Assembly: GCA_964036045.1 (NCBI GenBank)
Contig: OZ038393.1
Span: 45,438,429 to 45,502,428 of the forward strand
Direction: 5' to 3'
DNA length: 64,000 nt
Source of the DNA: Eutreptiella sp. 'Long Island Sound 2002'
Lineage: Eukaryota; Euglenozoa; Euglenophyceae; Eutreptiales; Eutreptiaceae
Part shown: positions 41,546 through 54,214 of the stretch, piece after piece
How the letters are laid out: each line of letters begins with the position of its first letter
How positions within the stretch are numbered: position 1 is the first letter of the stretch
Position numbers and translations under genes: made by a program
The notes under the pieces: model-generated
Seen by the model: the letters and a program-made list of their open reading frames with translations, nothing else
Database searches by the model: none
What the model was told of the DNA's origin: nothing

Positions 41546-42589
41546 GGGTTTGGTTGGTGCACGGGTTGGGTTTGTTCGAAAGTTGGATGGCTAGTGGTGG
41601 CTGCAAGTGTTCTCGCGGCTTTGTATTGAGTTCTAGCGAGCGAGCGATCGGTCACGTGAACGTCGCGAGAAAACTTTGCTGCAACGCTAGAAGAAAAACG
41701 AGAAATGTCTACAATGCCGCAAGGGTCCAACAATGGCTGCACACACATGGCCATAATTGGGGTATGTTGGCCTGCCAATAGTTTGTACACACAAGTCGTT
41801 GATTACTTGAACCCTCCACTCCACCCCTCGCATTATCAAATTTGGCGCTTGGGTGGCCTCTCCACAATGTATGGTGGTAGGTATTGATTATTTACACCAT
41901 CTCCATCTTAAAGAGATGACGTCTTAGGGTTTGTTGGGCTCAACATGGTGTGTAATGCCAAGCTTTGTGTTGTTCTAAGATAGCTGCCCAGCTGTACACA
42001 CACAAAGCGCACCACACTTATATCTTTTGCTTGTGCCCCTTGTGGAGTTCAATAAGGCAACACACCGCCGAGGCAATGGCCGAATAATGCCAGGGCTGAT
42101 GGGCTTCACCCCCTCAATCAAAATGCAAGAACATCAAGTCTGCAGGGGAGAAGGGTGTACATTGTGCCCCCCCCCCCTTGCTCCCCAAAACCGGTAGACT
42201 TCGGTTTTGTTATGAGATGCCTTGCCCTGCCTAGACCGGCATGCACAAAGCGCCTCATACACATATCTTTTGCTTGTGCCCCCTTTGCGAAATAATCCCT
42301 CGCGCGTGTTGCACAAAAATGTCACTGCATGCTGTGGTTACGGAGGGTTTATGTACACGACACACCACAATACGGGCGGCACGTGCAGACATCGCCCACC
42401 CACGCTCTTCCCGACTTGTCCCTGTCTACCATGCGGTTTCGCCACCGCATGGAATACCTGTGCGCTCATGGATGCCTCCATGCCCCGAATTTGGCCATGT
42501 GAATACGGACCGCTACGAACCCCCCTCCATAGCCTAGGCACACCCCACAGCCGCCCCCTAGATTTCTGCCGCTTGCTACGTAGTCACCT

Positions 42590-42830
42590 ACTCGCAACTG
42601 AGCGCCCTAGGGATCAAACGCCCACAACGAACCCCCCCCCTTGCCATACGCGCCGCATCAAGAAAAATGCGCGTCACAAGCGCACTTGGTTCCCAATGGT
42701 GTGTAAAGGTAGGCACTAATTATGTGTGCCTTCTCCAAGCATAAAAAAAACAGCGCTTGGAGTTTGCTTGTCTCCCCAAGGGTGTGCAAGGGCAAGCGTT
42801 GATTTTTGCTCCACGGCCTGTATGGCCCAA
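42590..42830. repeat. Direct duplication, copy 1 (~240 bp)
   Basis: From CTCGCAACTGAGCGCCCTAG to CCACGGCCTGTATGGCCC; repeated at 43603-43848 with only a handful of differences. Both include one unit of the ~90-bp satellite. Confidence 0.85.
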
Positions 42831-43602
42831 CTCCCCAGCTTGTCCAAATGCACCCCAAAATAGGCGACCGCGCACCTTGCAAAAAACTGCTCAATGTCCA
42901 ACCCCCAACGCATGAAAAAGCTACATTTTACAGCCCCGCGGACCCACACACTACGAAGGACCTTCATGAAAAAGATTTGGAGGCAGGTGAATCCAGTGCT
43001 CCTTGCAGCAACTTGGGGGGAGACCTATTATGGCCACAAAACACAGTCCGTTTTTGGTGCTGACGGCATGCTCCAAAACTCTCCACTCAAGAGCTCCCGC
43101 TCCGTGACTATAGGAAGGCAAGCACAAGACCGCATAGTACAGATCGAAGGGCTATAGCAGGGCTTCAATTTGGTCAGGGGGTGGCCTCACACCCACAGGT
43201 TGTATTCGCGCCGCGCCGAATGCCGTAAGTTCCACGATTGAAAAAATGCACTTTTCTGCCCGAATCCGACTCACTGAAACAGCGGTATCTTGGCGCCACC
43301 GGGTAGTTTGGAGCTAACAAAAATTATAGTGACCCTCGGAGCTGTCCGAAGGTGATAGTCCTCCAATCGGGGCGGGATGGGCCATCAACTCTAGGTATAC
43401 CTGTTCCTAGATCCGGTTGAAAATTGCCCCCCAAAAAAAAGAACTTCCAACAAATCCAAATTTGACTGCATTTTTGTGAACGGCGTCCAAAAACGATCCA
43501 CTTGGCAATTGGAATTTCGAAAAACCGATCCGATTTGGCTGTTTGGCGAAGGGTTCAAGTTGAGGGAAAATCACAATTTTCGGAACGCAGGTCGTCATAC
43601 CA

Positions 43603-43848
43603 TACTCGCAACTGAGCGCCCTAGGGATCAAACGCCCACAACGAACCCCCCCCTTGCCATACGCGCCGCATCAAGAAAAATGCGCGTCACAAGCGCACTT
43701 GGTTCCCAATGGTGTGTAAAGGTAGGCACTGATTATGTGTGCCTTCTCCAAGCATCAAAAAAGCGGCACTTGGACTTTGCTTGCCTCCCCAAGGGTGTGC
43801 AAGGGCAAGCGTTGATTTTTGCTCCACGGCCTGTAAGGCCCGCCGTAC
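43603..43848. repeat. Direct duplication, copy 2 (~240 bp)
   Basis: Second copy of 42590-42830, about 1,013 bp away. Flanks differ abruptly, so the two copies probably come from a duplicated or twice-inserted module. It directly precedes the presumed 3' region of the LINE fragment. Confidence 0.85.
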
Positions 43849-44446
43849 GCTTTTCCGCAGCGGGGGGGGGGGGGCACTGCAGGCAGCAACGTTGCGCCGT
43901 AAAGCTGACGCCAAGTGATTACTTTGGCCAATGGGCCCTCTCATACAGGTGGCATCGCACGTGTTCTAGAACGAACCGAAGGCACATTCCTGAATGGCAA
44001 GTCGAGGTATGGTATGCCCTACGGTATCGGGAGCGGCTGGCGGGCCGCTCCCTCACGCTCCCCGTGTATAGGGCCGGGGTCAGGGGCCAGCTCGCCGTGA
44101 CACTCGGTTGCTGCCCTCCTGCCTCTGGGGAAGGGGGGGGGGGGATGTCGTTGCTGCACTCACCCCAGCCTGTCCCCCCGTGCTCCCGCCTCCTGTGCTG
44201 GCCCGGTCCCTCTGGTCCCTGTGCAGTGCGTCCCTCCGCCACCCATGCCCAAAGTCACATGCACTGGTTGGGCGTACTGGAATAGCTGCAGAAGTCCAGG
44301 TTGGTCTAGAATGTCTGTGGGCTCGCCGCAGAGCCCAATGGGTCCGCCCGCCTATTAGGCCCGGAGGCCCTGAACAAAGGTGCCAAGGGAGACCCACAGT
44401 TCCAGGTCGCCCATGGCTGAATGCCACGTGACATCGAGGCACATGG

Positions 44447-46698
44447 CTAAAAACAGAGAGTGGGTGCGGGCCTGCTGGTGAGGACGGCCAGCCCATGGGT
44501 TGACGCGGCCCGGGTCAGCATAAGCTTTATATGCGGCAGCGCCAAGTCGGCACTGCACGTCACGACGACCGCACCATCGTTGTCCAGATGGGAGCGAGGC
44601 GCCACGGGCACAACTGGGAGGCCCGGTAGGAAAACTGTTTGCCATCGAGTGGCGCGCAGCACACAGGACAACACTATGGATACCCACGGCCTTAGCGGCG
44701 GAGACAGCCCCAGGATGTGCACCGCAGGGGGCACTGATGCAGCTGGTATCCAAGCCAGGGACTCGCCAGCGATGGTGTCAGGCAAATACGCTTGTACAAC
44801 GTCAAAAGGGGCAGGCGCTGCTGGGGCAGCAACCGCCATTGCGGCGAGAACGCGGCTGTGGTGCTGGAGGGGGGTGGCAGACAAAGGCGCCTGTGCAGTG
44901 AGGCCCCCGATAGTATATATACGCTGTCCACTGGGGGCGCGTCAAGACCTCCTGGGGTAGGGCTGTGGGGCGCTGCAGCACAGCAAGGGCGAAAGCCGGG
45001 TGGGCGCTGGAGACCAGAATTGTGCCCTCGCACACAGCCAAAGAGGCGCGCGGGCCGGGAACATGGCCGGCGGCTGCTGAAACGCGCCAAGCCGCCCAGG
45101 TCTGCAGCAGCAGGGACATGAGCTGGGGGATGCACTCCCAGGCCCCGTGGCGTGGCATCGGCGAACGCCAACCCGCAGAGCGGACACAAGGCTGCGCCAA
45201 AGTCTGGAGGGCGTGCCGCCCACGTGTAAAGGCGGTTCCGGGTGGCCTGCAAGGCTTGTCGGCTGGACACACTGCCAGCTAGGAACATCTGCTCCAGGGC
45301 GGTGCCTGACCAGGGGCCTGTGGCTGGGCCGAAGCGCTGCCAGAAGCGCCGATCAACTTCCTCCTTGTACGCGGCGTCGAGAGCAGCTGGGAGCTGCAGC
45401 ATGAGCACTCCACGGTGCATGAGGACGACGCAATGGGTCAGCCCAGCACAGGGGGGCACGGTCCACGGTGCCGCCAGGCGCAGACTGCCAGAGGCCATTT
45501 CGTGGGCCCAAGCGTTGAGGCTACGGATGGGGCCGGATGCGAGGCCCCGGTGCTGAGCCGGTGTCCAAAATTCGTCGACGGAGATGGTGGACAGCCAGGG
45601 CACCAGCGAGCGGAAGGCAAGGGCCCAAAGCGAGTGATCCGGGGGGCCTCTAGTCCAGCCCGCGAAAGAGGTGCCCGCTGCGTCGCCAACTCGTACCAGG
45701 GGGTTGGGGCGGCCCTCAACCTGGCGCACGGCGAGCACAACAGCCAGCCACTCCGCATCTTCGGACGCGGCCCCACACGTCGCTACGGCACACGAGCCGC
45801 GTTGGAGGACTCCGGTCGCTGGATGCCTGAAGACGAACTCAGCGCTGATCGCAGCGTTGGAACGGTATCCATCCGCACTGAAGTACAAGGGCACGTTTGG
45901 AGGGACCCGGTCGAGGTTCCCCGTAAGGTGGACGGCGGCCGCGTCGACGGAGGCATCCGGAAGGGCGTGGAGGGTGATGCCCAACGGCTGCAAGCGCTGC
46001 TGCAGGGCGATGGCCTCGCACACCGGGTGTTGGAGCCGCGCGAGGCGAGGGCGGTTGACGAGGGGTTTGCGAGACGCCGCAGCCTAGGCGTAAGACAGCG
46101 CCAACCGGACGGTGTTGCGCAAGCTCAGGAGCGGGGCGCCGACCCCTCCCGCTTCTCGTGTACCGTACATGAAGTCGGCCAGTGTCCACTTGGGGGCGCC
46201 GAGGGCCCGGCGGTACGCACTGTTGACGCGCGCCTGCAGTGCCGCCAGGTGAACCGGACGGAGGAGTACACCGGAGAGAACGAAGTCGATGGACGCGACG
46301 GCGAAAGAGTACAAGGACCGGAGGCGCAGTAAGGGCGCCGGGGGGGGGTCGTCCGCCTGTAGCGCCTCCACTACCCGTCGGGTTTTGTTGAGGAGCTTGC
46401 CCAAGCGCTTGGCTGGAGAGACGTGGTGGAGGATGGGGATGCCCACTATTTCGGGGGACCCCGCGTCCGTGGGTTTGCCTGTCAGTCCGACCGTCTGACG
46501 CCACGCGGTGACTTCCCCCTCGACCATGTGGAAAGCGAAAAATTCGAGTTTCGGCATGTTGGGGATGCGGGCCTCAAAACGGAGCTCCTTACGATTCTTG
46601 AGAGACGTAGAAGGGAAGGACTGGGGATACGATCGGGCAGCTCCGAATATTCGGCGCAAAAACTGCGCCAAAAGGTACCTTTTTGGCATCACCACCAC
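44447..46698 (-). pseudogene. 5'-truncated second LINE: thumb, RNase H and C-terminal region
   Basis: Begins (5') downstream of the RT catalytic core. The frame 46698-46084 has the LINE post-RT pattern (AKRLGKLLNKTRRVVEAL, SAYRRALGAPKWTLADFMYG, GGVGAPLLSLRNTV). TAG at 46086-46084 is followed in the same frame by an RNase H domain: YFSADGYRSNAAIS (Asp), EDAEWLAVVLAVR (Glu), VRVGDAAG (Asp) and FWTPAQHRG (His). CPLCGLAFADATPRG starts a C-terminal finger, after which two +1 shifts (near 45150 and 44900) are needed to keep a coherent sequence to about 44447. It is not the same family as the giant LINE. Dead on arrival (5' truncation) and then decayed is the simplest reading. Confidence 0.75.
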
Positions 46699-47219
46699 CT
46701 AGCGTTTTGGGAATGCTTGGAGCGACTGTTCAACGGAACATTTATGTGCTCAGGTATGGTTTCATCGCAAATTCAAGGGGTTATGGTTGTGTAAAACTTA
46801 GGCGTCACAAGTTGCCCGCCCCCCACCTGGCGCTATGGCCCACGGAAGTCCATGTTGTAGTGAGGAGAAAAGTATGTGAAAAGGGGTGTTATTTTGGGGG
46901 TATCTATCCCCCCCCGGTGGCAATAGGCAAAATGAAGGTATGTATGTGAAATATATGCCGTTATTTCTATTTCTAGCTACACACAAATTTTCGAAATAAA
47001 GATACCAAATCACAAAAATAGGGTGGTATTTTACATTTAGACCATTGCATTCCTTTAGTAGGGGGGGGGGAGTCTATCTATTATTAGTTTTACCCCTTGG
47101 TTCCAGGGTTACCACAAAACCCACGTATACAAAACAAGTAAAAGAACAGCAAAAATATGGGTCATTGAAAAACAAATAAAACTACCCCGAAAGCATATAC
47201 GTGTATTTCCTTTTTTTAT

Positions 47220-50200
47220 GAACCTGGCCGAAATTTCGGCCAGTTTGTGCCAAAACGATCAAAACACATGGTCTTATTCGCCAGACAGGCCCAAGCTGGC
47301 CGAAATTTCGGCCAGGTCCTTCAAAACTTGAAATAACGCCACAGAAATGGATACCTTTGAGCTTTTTTGGAAGCTGGCCGAAATTGAGGCCAGCTTTTCC
47401 ATTGGTTCCATTGGAAACATGCATGTGTATGTACACCTTTTAACGCTTCTGGCCGAAATTTCGGCCAGCTTTTTGGTTTAACGTTGAATGACTATACTCA
47501 TTTTCATTGTTTTAAGGGCTGGCCGAAATTTCTCCCAGCTCTGTGGTCTAATCACCTTTCATACGTTCATATTCGGCTTTTTTGCCGGTCGGGTCCAAAA
47601 ACATCAAAACACATGGTGTTATTCACGAGACACGCCCAAGCTGGCCGAAATTTCGGCCAGGTCCTTCAAAACTTGAAATAACGGACAGAAATGGATACCT
47701 TTGAGGTTTTTTGCAAGCTGGCCGAAATTGAGGCCGGCTTTTCCATTGGTTCCATTGGAAACATGCATGTGTATATACACCTTTTAACGCTTCTGGCCGA
47801 AATTTCGGCCAGCTTTTTGGTTTAGTGCTGAATGACTATACTCATTTTCATTTTTTTAAGGGCTGGCCGAAATTTCTCCCAGCTCTCTGCTCTAATCACC
47901 ATTAATACACTCATATTCGGCTTTTTTTGTTGGTGTGGCCGAAATTTCGGCCAGCATTTCCTCTTTCTGCGCATATCAGCAGGTGTTTTCCCATCCAACA
48001 CATTCTTCTTGGTTCCAGGGTTTCCACAAAAGCCACCTATGCACCACAAGTAAAAGAGCAGCAAAGATACGGTTCATTGAACAACAAACAAAACTACCCC
48101 CAAAGGATATACGTGTATTTCCTATTTTTATTAACCTGGCCGAAATTTCGGCCAGCTTTTCCAAGAACATCAAAACACATGGTCTTATTCACCGGACAGG
48201 CCCAAGTGCGAAATTTCGGCCAGGTCCTTCAAAACTTTAAGTAACGTCACCGAAATGGATACCTATGACGGTAGACATGCGCAAAGAACACAGGTGCACT
48301 GACGTTTGAAGATGGTGTACAATGTACCACACTCAATGACAAGCAAATACTTGCCAACTGACGAATCCACACAGGCTATGGGAAAAAACAATAGCAGTAC
48401 ACCAAAAACACTTAGGGACATAGATGCTGGCCGAAATTTCGGCCAACCTTCGTACCGGCAAACAATATAACCCGTTGGGAATGGCAGTAGGCAACAGGAG
48501 ACATACGAATGACTTTATAAAAAAGAAGATCTTGGATGTAATCCACAGGCGGTGCGGCCTTGAGATCGTCATCGCGCCGCCGCACACGATCATCGGATAA
48601 TTTATCGACGTGGCCAATGCTTCGGTCGTGGTCTATTACAATTTGGTCAAAGAAAACTTTTATTTTGGTTGTTGACGTGACCTAGTCGGATAACGTGATG
48701 GTGGTTGATGAATTTTTCATTGGTGGTGCCTTAGGCTTCCCTTGAAGTCCCTCTGTGCTTGCCTTATCCCCGTCCGGTTGATGGGCAGGTTGGGATTGCC
48801 CATTTTCGGACGCAGCTTCAGCTGGAGGGGAAATAAGCACCTCCTGTGAATCCAGTGCAGGCTCGGTCATAAAAAAGGATGCTACAGCAGGGGATTTCAT
48901 GGAAGGAGAAATAACAAAAGGGGCAATAACAAGCGCAATTCAACACAAAATGGCCCAAAATCGACGTCTTGACACGAATGATGGAATACCATAGCCGAAA
49001 TTTCGGCCAGCCATGCACTGGATGTGAAACCACTGTTCAAAATTGGGTTGCCGAGAAGCTGGCCGAAATTTCGGCCAGAAATGTGTGTCATTTGGAATCA
49101 ACGGTCCACATAAGGCAACTTTGGCCGAAATTTCGGCCAGCAAAATGCAAAACAGAGAATGTACACACAAAACAGTGGCAATGCGTGGCACACACCCCAT
49201 ACGAGCATGACAATTATAGTAATACCAGAAGACATTAACGCCGTGGGAAGACAGCAGCTTTATAGGAGTGTACGGTGTAATATTTATGCACAGCAAGAAT
49301 TGCAAGTTGGCAGAAATTTCGGCCAGATGTTTTGGATGGGAAAACAATTGCTAATGTGCGCAGAAATGGGACACACTAGCCGAAATTTCGGCCACACCGG
49401 CAAAAAAGCGGGATACGAGTGTATGAAAGGTGATTAGACCAGAGAGCTGGGAGAAATTTCGGCCAGCCCTTAAAAAAATGAAAATGAGTATAGTCATTCA
49501 ACACTAAACCAAAAAGCTGGCCGAAATTTCGGCCAGAAGCGTTAAAAGGTGTATATACACATGCATGTTTCCAATGGAACCAATGGAAAAGCTGGCCTCA
49601 ATTTCGGCCAACTTCCAAAAAACCTCAAAGGTATCCATTTCCGTGACGTTATTTCAAGTTTTGAAGGACCTGGCCGAAATTTCGGCCAGCTTGGGCCTGT
49701 CTGGTGAATACTACCATGTGTTTTGATTTTTTTGGCACACACTGGCAAAAAAGCCGAATATGAGCGTATGAAAGGTGATTAGACCACAGAGCTGGGAGAA
49801 ATTTCGGCCAGCCCTTAAAACAATGAAAATGAGTAGAGTCATTCAACGTTAAACCAAAAAGCTGGCCGAAATTTCGGCTAGAAGCGTTAAAAGGTGTACA
49901 TACACATGCATGTTTCCAATGGAACCAATGGAAAAGCAGGCCTCAATTTCGGCCAACTTCCAAAAAACCTCAAAGGTATCCATTTCTGTGACGTTATTTA
50001 AAGTTTTGAAGGACCTGGCCGAAATTTCGGCCAGCTTAGGCCTGTCTGGTGAATAAGACCACGTGTTTTGATGTTCTTGGAAAAGCTGGCCGAAATTTCG
50101 GCCAGGTTAATAAAAATAGGAAATACACGTATATCCTTTGGGGGTAGTTTTGTTTGCTGTTCAATGAACCGTATCTTTGCTGTTCTTTTACTTGTGGTGC

Positions 50201-50520
50201 ATAGGTGGCTTTTGTGGAAACCCTGGAACCAAGAACAATGTGTTGGATGGGAAAACAATTGCTGATATGCGCAGAAAGAGGAAATGCTGGCCGAAATTTC
50301 GGCCACACCAACAAAAAAAAGCCCAGTATAAGTGTATGAATGGTGATTAGAGCAGAGAGCTGGGAGAAATTTCGGCCAGCCCTTAAAAAAATGAAAATGA
50401 GTATAGTCATTCAACATTAAACCAAAAAGCTGGCCGAAATTTCGGACAGAAGCGTTAAAAGGTGTATATACACATGGATGTTTCCAATGGAGCCCAAAAG
50501 CTGGCCTCAATTTCGCCCTT
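47220..50520. repeat. Palindrome cluster GGCCGAAATTTCGGCC in an inverted structure
   Basis: About 15 exact and 15 near copies of the 16-bp palindrome GGCCGAAATTTCGGCC, often within CTGGCCGAAATTTCGGCCAG, lie 60-150 bp apart. The left part (about 47200-48250) is repeated in reverse complement at about 49440-50520, including the non-palindromic sequence between copies. Each arm also contains two or three tandem ~350-bp modules. Common degenerate forms change only one half (GGCCGAAATTGAGGCC, GGGAGAAATTTCGGCC). The middle (48260-49430) has sparser copies and a candidate gene. All frames that cross the repeat read AEIS, GRNFGQ or WPKFRP and are not proteins. Confidence 0.95.
48411..48900 (-). CDS. 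Putative gene at the centre of the palindrome cluster
   Basis: ATG at 48900. The first 72 codons are polar and Pro/Ser/Glu-rich (LDSQEVLISPPAEAASENGQ, DKASTEGLQGKPKAPP). A TAG at 48684-48682 interrupts, then the frame stays open about 90 codons to TAA (48413-48411) with varied, protein-like sequence: KIKVFFDQIVIDHDRSIGHV, KLSDDRVRRRDDDLK, VDYIQDLLFY. The last ten residues come from a palindrome copy. No family recognised. Confidence is limited because it is short, but composition contrasts with the repeats on both sides. Confidence 0.4.
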
Positions 50521-52029
50521 GCAAAAAACCTCAAACATGATACACTAGATGAAGCGGGTACCTAAGGCTAACACATCACCACCCATTTCAATGGATGTCA
50601 CACAACGCTGGTACCAACATTGCTCACATATGTCAAATAGCATACTCAAACTAGAAATGTAGAATATTCTCACATCGTGCGTATATGGGGTCCTAGAGGG
50701 CGGGCAACTCGTGACGCCTAAGTAAAATGGACCACAAGACTTTACAATGGGTGGTGGGTTGGTTGGTCAAGTGGTCAATAAGGTTCTTTTGTGAGGTGGG
50801 GGTTTTGCAACCGGGTCGGTAACGGTCGCTCGCCGAAAACCATGGGACCCGAAACGAGCCACGGCCTAACCATCTAGTACTTCCGTTAAGGGCGAAGACA
50901 AAAGCAACATAAGCAATACACCAAGGGCATCAAGAATTCTTACAGACCAGAAGAAACGGGCGCTTTCGGTTCTAGGAAAAAATTCGTTCCGGGTTGTAAT
51001 TTTTTTGGTTTCAATTTTCCCGAAAAATGTGCGGAGAAACCTAGTATCTTGCTACAATGTTGCATCGTACATGCATAATATATCTTGTGGTTGGACATGC
51101 ATTGCACGTGACGTTTGTTTCTCGGGTGCTTCGGTAGAGGAAATTTACGACTTTCTTGCATTGGTAGCTTCAAAGTTCAATTGAAAATTGTACTTTTGAC
51201 ACCTTGTGTGTTTCTAGGATTGGGAAGGCGGGAGCATGCGAGTCCTTCCCCAGCCTGGTTACCAAGCTAATGCCGTTGATTCAATGATGTTCTATTTTTC
51301 GGTCTTTGCCAACTACCTTTGTGTGATTTTGTTCAAACTTGGCATATGTTTGCTCCCACGTACGATATGCCCAATGAAGTTATATTTTTTTCCACTCATG
51401 GATACCGCCAAAGTACAAGGGGTTTTTGTGAGTAGGTGTAGTAGCATGTAGTGATGTTTCTTGTACCGTACATTACCGTCATGGTTGTAGAAGAATATAG
51501 TGTGTGTGGATTGTGTTGTATGCCACTAAGACTTTTATCTGATACCATTAGTATCACAGGTAAAAAGAAACTATGAAATGCGCATCCTTTTTTGTCCGTT
51601 GTGTTGATTTTTGTCTCTACAATAATAAGATACAGCCAACTAAACCGTACGTGTGGCTCAGGAAACCAATTAGCCGAATGGTGCACATGTGTTGATGTCT
51701 CAAGGCATATGACATGGAACATGAATTACCACTGCGAATATTACAACCACTTATGCGGGGTCTGGTCGCGGGTGGGGGGCCGGGCTTGTGGACAGGCTGG
51801 TTCACACCCTCCCCACCCTTCAAAGGATCAACTTTGGGTGGTTCTTGGCCTCCACATGGCGTATAGGGGCAAGCGCTGAGCATTTATATCGTCTCCCCCC
51901 CGCCACATCCAGCAAAGCCCCGGCACACCAACGACTAGCTCTGCGAACGCGGAAACGACTAGCTTCAAAACATCAACGTTTGGTGTTTCTTGGCCTCCCT
52001 ATGGTGTATAGAGGCAAGGGTTTGTACGG
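50521..52029. other. No gene seen
   Basis: AT-neutral spacer with short unrelated frames. One degenerate pair of ~90-bp satellite units sits at about 51795-52020. Confidence 0.5.
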
Positions 52030-52852
52030 GTGTTCGCCCCCATCCGCGATGCCACGGCTATCGCCGATGGCATACGCCGCCAACCCGACCTTCCCAACGC
52101 AGGGGGTGCATTCGAGCTGAGCCCCGCACCGCCCCTCCGCCAGCTTCCACTGCACCGCCCCCAGCCGCTTCCCATTAGAGTAGCCCGAGCGTTCACAACT
52201 CCCGACCACCAGCCGCCTCTATCGCACTACTTCTCTGTAGCGCCACAACCAGTCCCCGAGTATTCCCCACACCACAACCGGCCAGCCGGTCCCCCTACGT
52301 GGGCCGGGCCATGGTCCACTGCGGCACGCAGCGGGCAGCCGAAGCGTTGAGGCTGATAGCCCCCGCCCGCGTGCCCACAGCCAAGGACGAGCGATATCAC
52401 TGCATGGATGCCTTCCGCCATCGGCCATCGGCATCCTTTCGCCCCTCCGCACCACGCATATGGGCGACCAGGTGGCGAACGTGCTCATCGCCAATGCAGT
52501 GCGATGAGGGGTAGAAGGCCTGGCCGTGGTAGCGGCGCCAGCCGAGTCGGACACATACATGGAGGTCGGCGACTTCATCACCCTGGCTGATGAGACCCGG
52601 CATGAGTGCGCCGAGCAGCTATGGCACTCCGTGGCGGCCCTATCAGACGCCACGCCCTTTGCCGCGGTGGCCAACGCCATAGCATGCGGGGCCGATGTCC
52701 CGCCAGACATCCGTGCGGCCCTCCTTCAGACCGCGGACCGTGGGAAGTTCTGGACGGCCCTGGTGGGGTCCATAGCAACGGCCGCGCGCACGGAGAAGGA
52801 TCCCATCCGTGCGTCAGGGGTGAGGGCCGGGGCAGAGTACGCTGCCTGCTAG
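52030..52852 (+). pseudogene. GC-rich decayed gene of unknown family
   Basis: Protein-like sequence runs through three frames: IRRQPDLPNAGGAFELSPAP and VARAFTTPDHQPPLSHYFSV; then CGTQRAAEALRLIAPARVPT; then from ATG 52460 MGDQVANVLIANAVR, TGA at 52505, and in the same frame AESDTYMEVGDFITLADE, ATPFAAVANAIACGADVPPD and GKFWTALVGSIATAARTEKD to TAG at 52850. Codon composition matches the LINE genes rather than the spacer. The family is unknown; a gag-like or ORF1-like origin is a guess. Confidence 0.4.
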
Positions 52853-54160
52853 GGGGCGGTGGCGGCGGGGGACGGGGGGGTGTGTGCCCATGGGGCGGGG
52901 CCGGATGCGGAGCCTCGGTGGGAGTGGTGGACGGGGGCCACGGATGACGCTAGGTGAGGGGTGTGGCCGGGCGGGCGATGGGTGGTCACCGGGGCCACTA
53001 GTTGAGGCGCTGCCGGTACGGTCGTAGGCCCCGGAATCCTCGTTGAGGCCTCTAACGCCCAAGCCGGGCACGGAGTCCCGGCGCCACGGTCCCCGGCACT
53101 TGCTAGGCGGCCGCTCAAGCCAGGCCCCCTTGGTCCTTGACCGCGGCTTCGAACGCCTGGAGCTCCGCCTCCCGCCAACTGGTCGTCGAGGTCTCCGGCG
53201 TCCATCCAGAAACCATGACGACCACCGCAGTCAAGGACGCGCTGCAGGCCCACCTAGGAGCAACCAGGTGCATATGATAGCACAACCTCGGACGCGCGTA
53301 CGAATACGTTGCATGCTTTCAGGCCGTGTGGGGCGCGTTCGCTGGCGACGAGACCTACGCGCTGATGCCTGTGATGACGGCGGCCGGGTACGTGGCCGCC
53401 ACGCAGCGGTCCCACCGCGCCGAAGGCTCCCAGAATCGAGGAAGGCACACAACACAAAACATTGGGTACTTTTTTTTTCATTGAAAAGGGGTCAACCAAG
53501 CTGCCACTTCTCCGGGGCTCAACGGGTGCCCCGGCGCCATCCCCGCACCCTTGCCCTTGCCCCCGCCCTTGACCTTGCGCTAGCCCTTGCCCTGCCCCTG
53601 GCACGCCATTGTTTGGCTCCTTGTCCAGAGACAGTGGGCTAAGGGCAACGGGCTCTCCCCCATCACAACCTTTGTCCCCATCCCAACCTTTTCCCCGTCC
53701 CCATCCCCGCCGCCACCCCCGTCCTCCCCGTCGTCCCTGTTCTCCGAACGCAGATAGGCCTACACCTCCTCCTTCATCTTGAAGAGCAAGGCCGATGCAA
53801 CCGCATACATGGCCTTCCTCTTCCTCTTCTTAGACGGATGGGTTTGGGGTGGGAGGTTGGGGCGGCGGGGGGGGGGTTCGTCTTGGCCCGGGGGATGGCG
53901 GTATCCGACTCTTCGTCGCACTTGCTACCCATGGGGCGTGAAGGGGAGGGCTGCGGGTTTCCGTTTGCCTTTGGGGGGGGGTCTGCCCTAAGTTTGAGGG
54001 GGGGGGGGGCTTTTCCGCCCTTGGTTCTGCAGGTGACTCGGCTTTGCCTGTTCCCAACCCCAGTAATCCAACCCCCCCCAAGCCCCCCCCCCCCCGGTCA
54101 AGTGTGTTGGTTGTTATGAGTGTGTGCGGCATGCACCCCTGCCCCACGTTGATAATTTGT
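52853..54160. other. GC-rich then mixed region, no firm gene
   Basis: 53280-53455 has a plausible plus-strand stretch (AYEYVACFQAVWGAFAGDET, ALMPVMTAAGYVAATQRSH) that may extend the decayed gene upstream. After 53460 the sequence is dominated by C-rich and poly-G tracts. Confidence 0.35.
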
Positions 54161-54214
54161 TTTTTAGTTCTACCTATTCTACCAGTACATGCTAGAACGA
54201 TTTGCGTTCCAGGC

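Noticed and set aside
40957-41790. 277-codon minus-strand frame with GFLGPLP repeats
   Set aside because: Crosses a ~50-bp tandem repeat and a GGTTGGCT microsatellite. Repetition explains the open frame.
43476-44285. 269-codon plus-strand frame
   Set aside because: Built from the 240-bp duplication and the antisense of the truncated LINE's 3' side. No coherent protein.
47220-50520. CRISPR array
   Set aside because: The repeat is a short palindrome with irregular spacing, the arms are inverted, and spacers between modules are themselves repeated. Nothing Cas-like is present and the context is eukaryotic.
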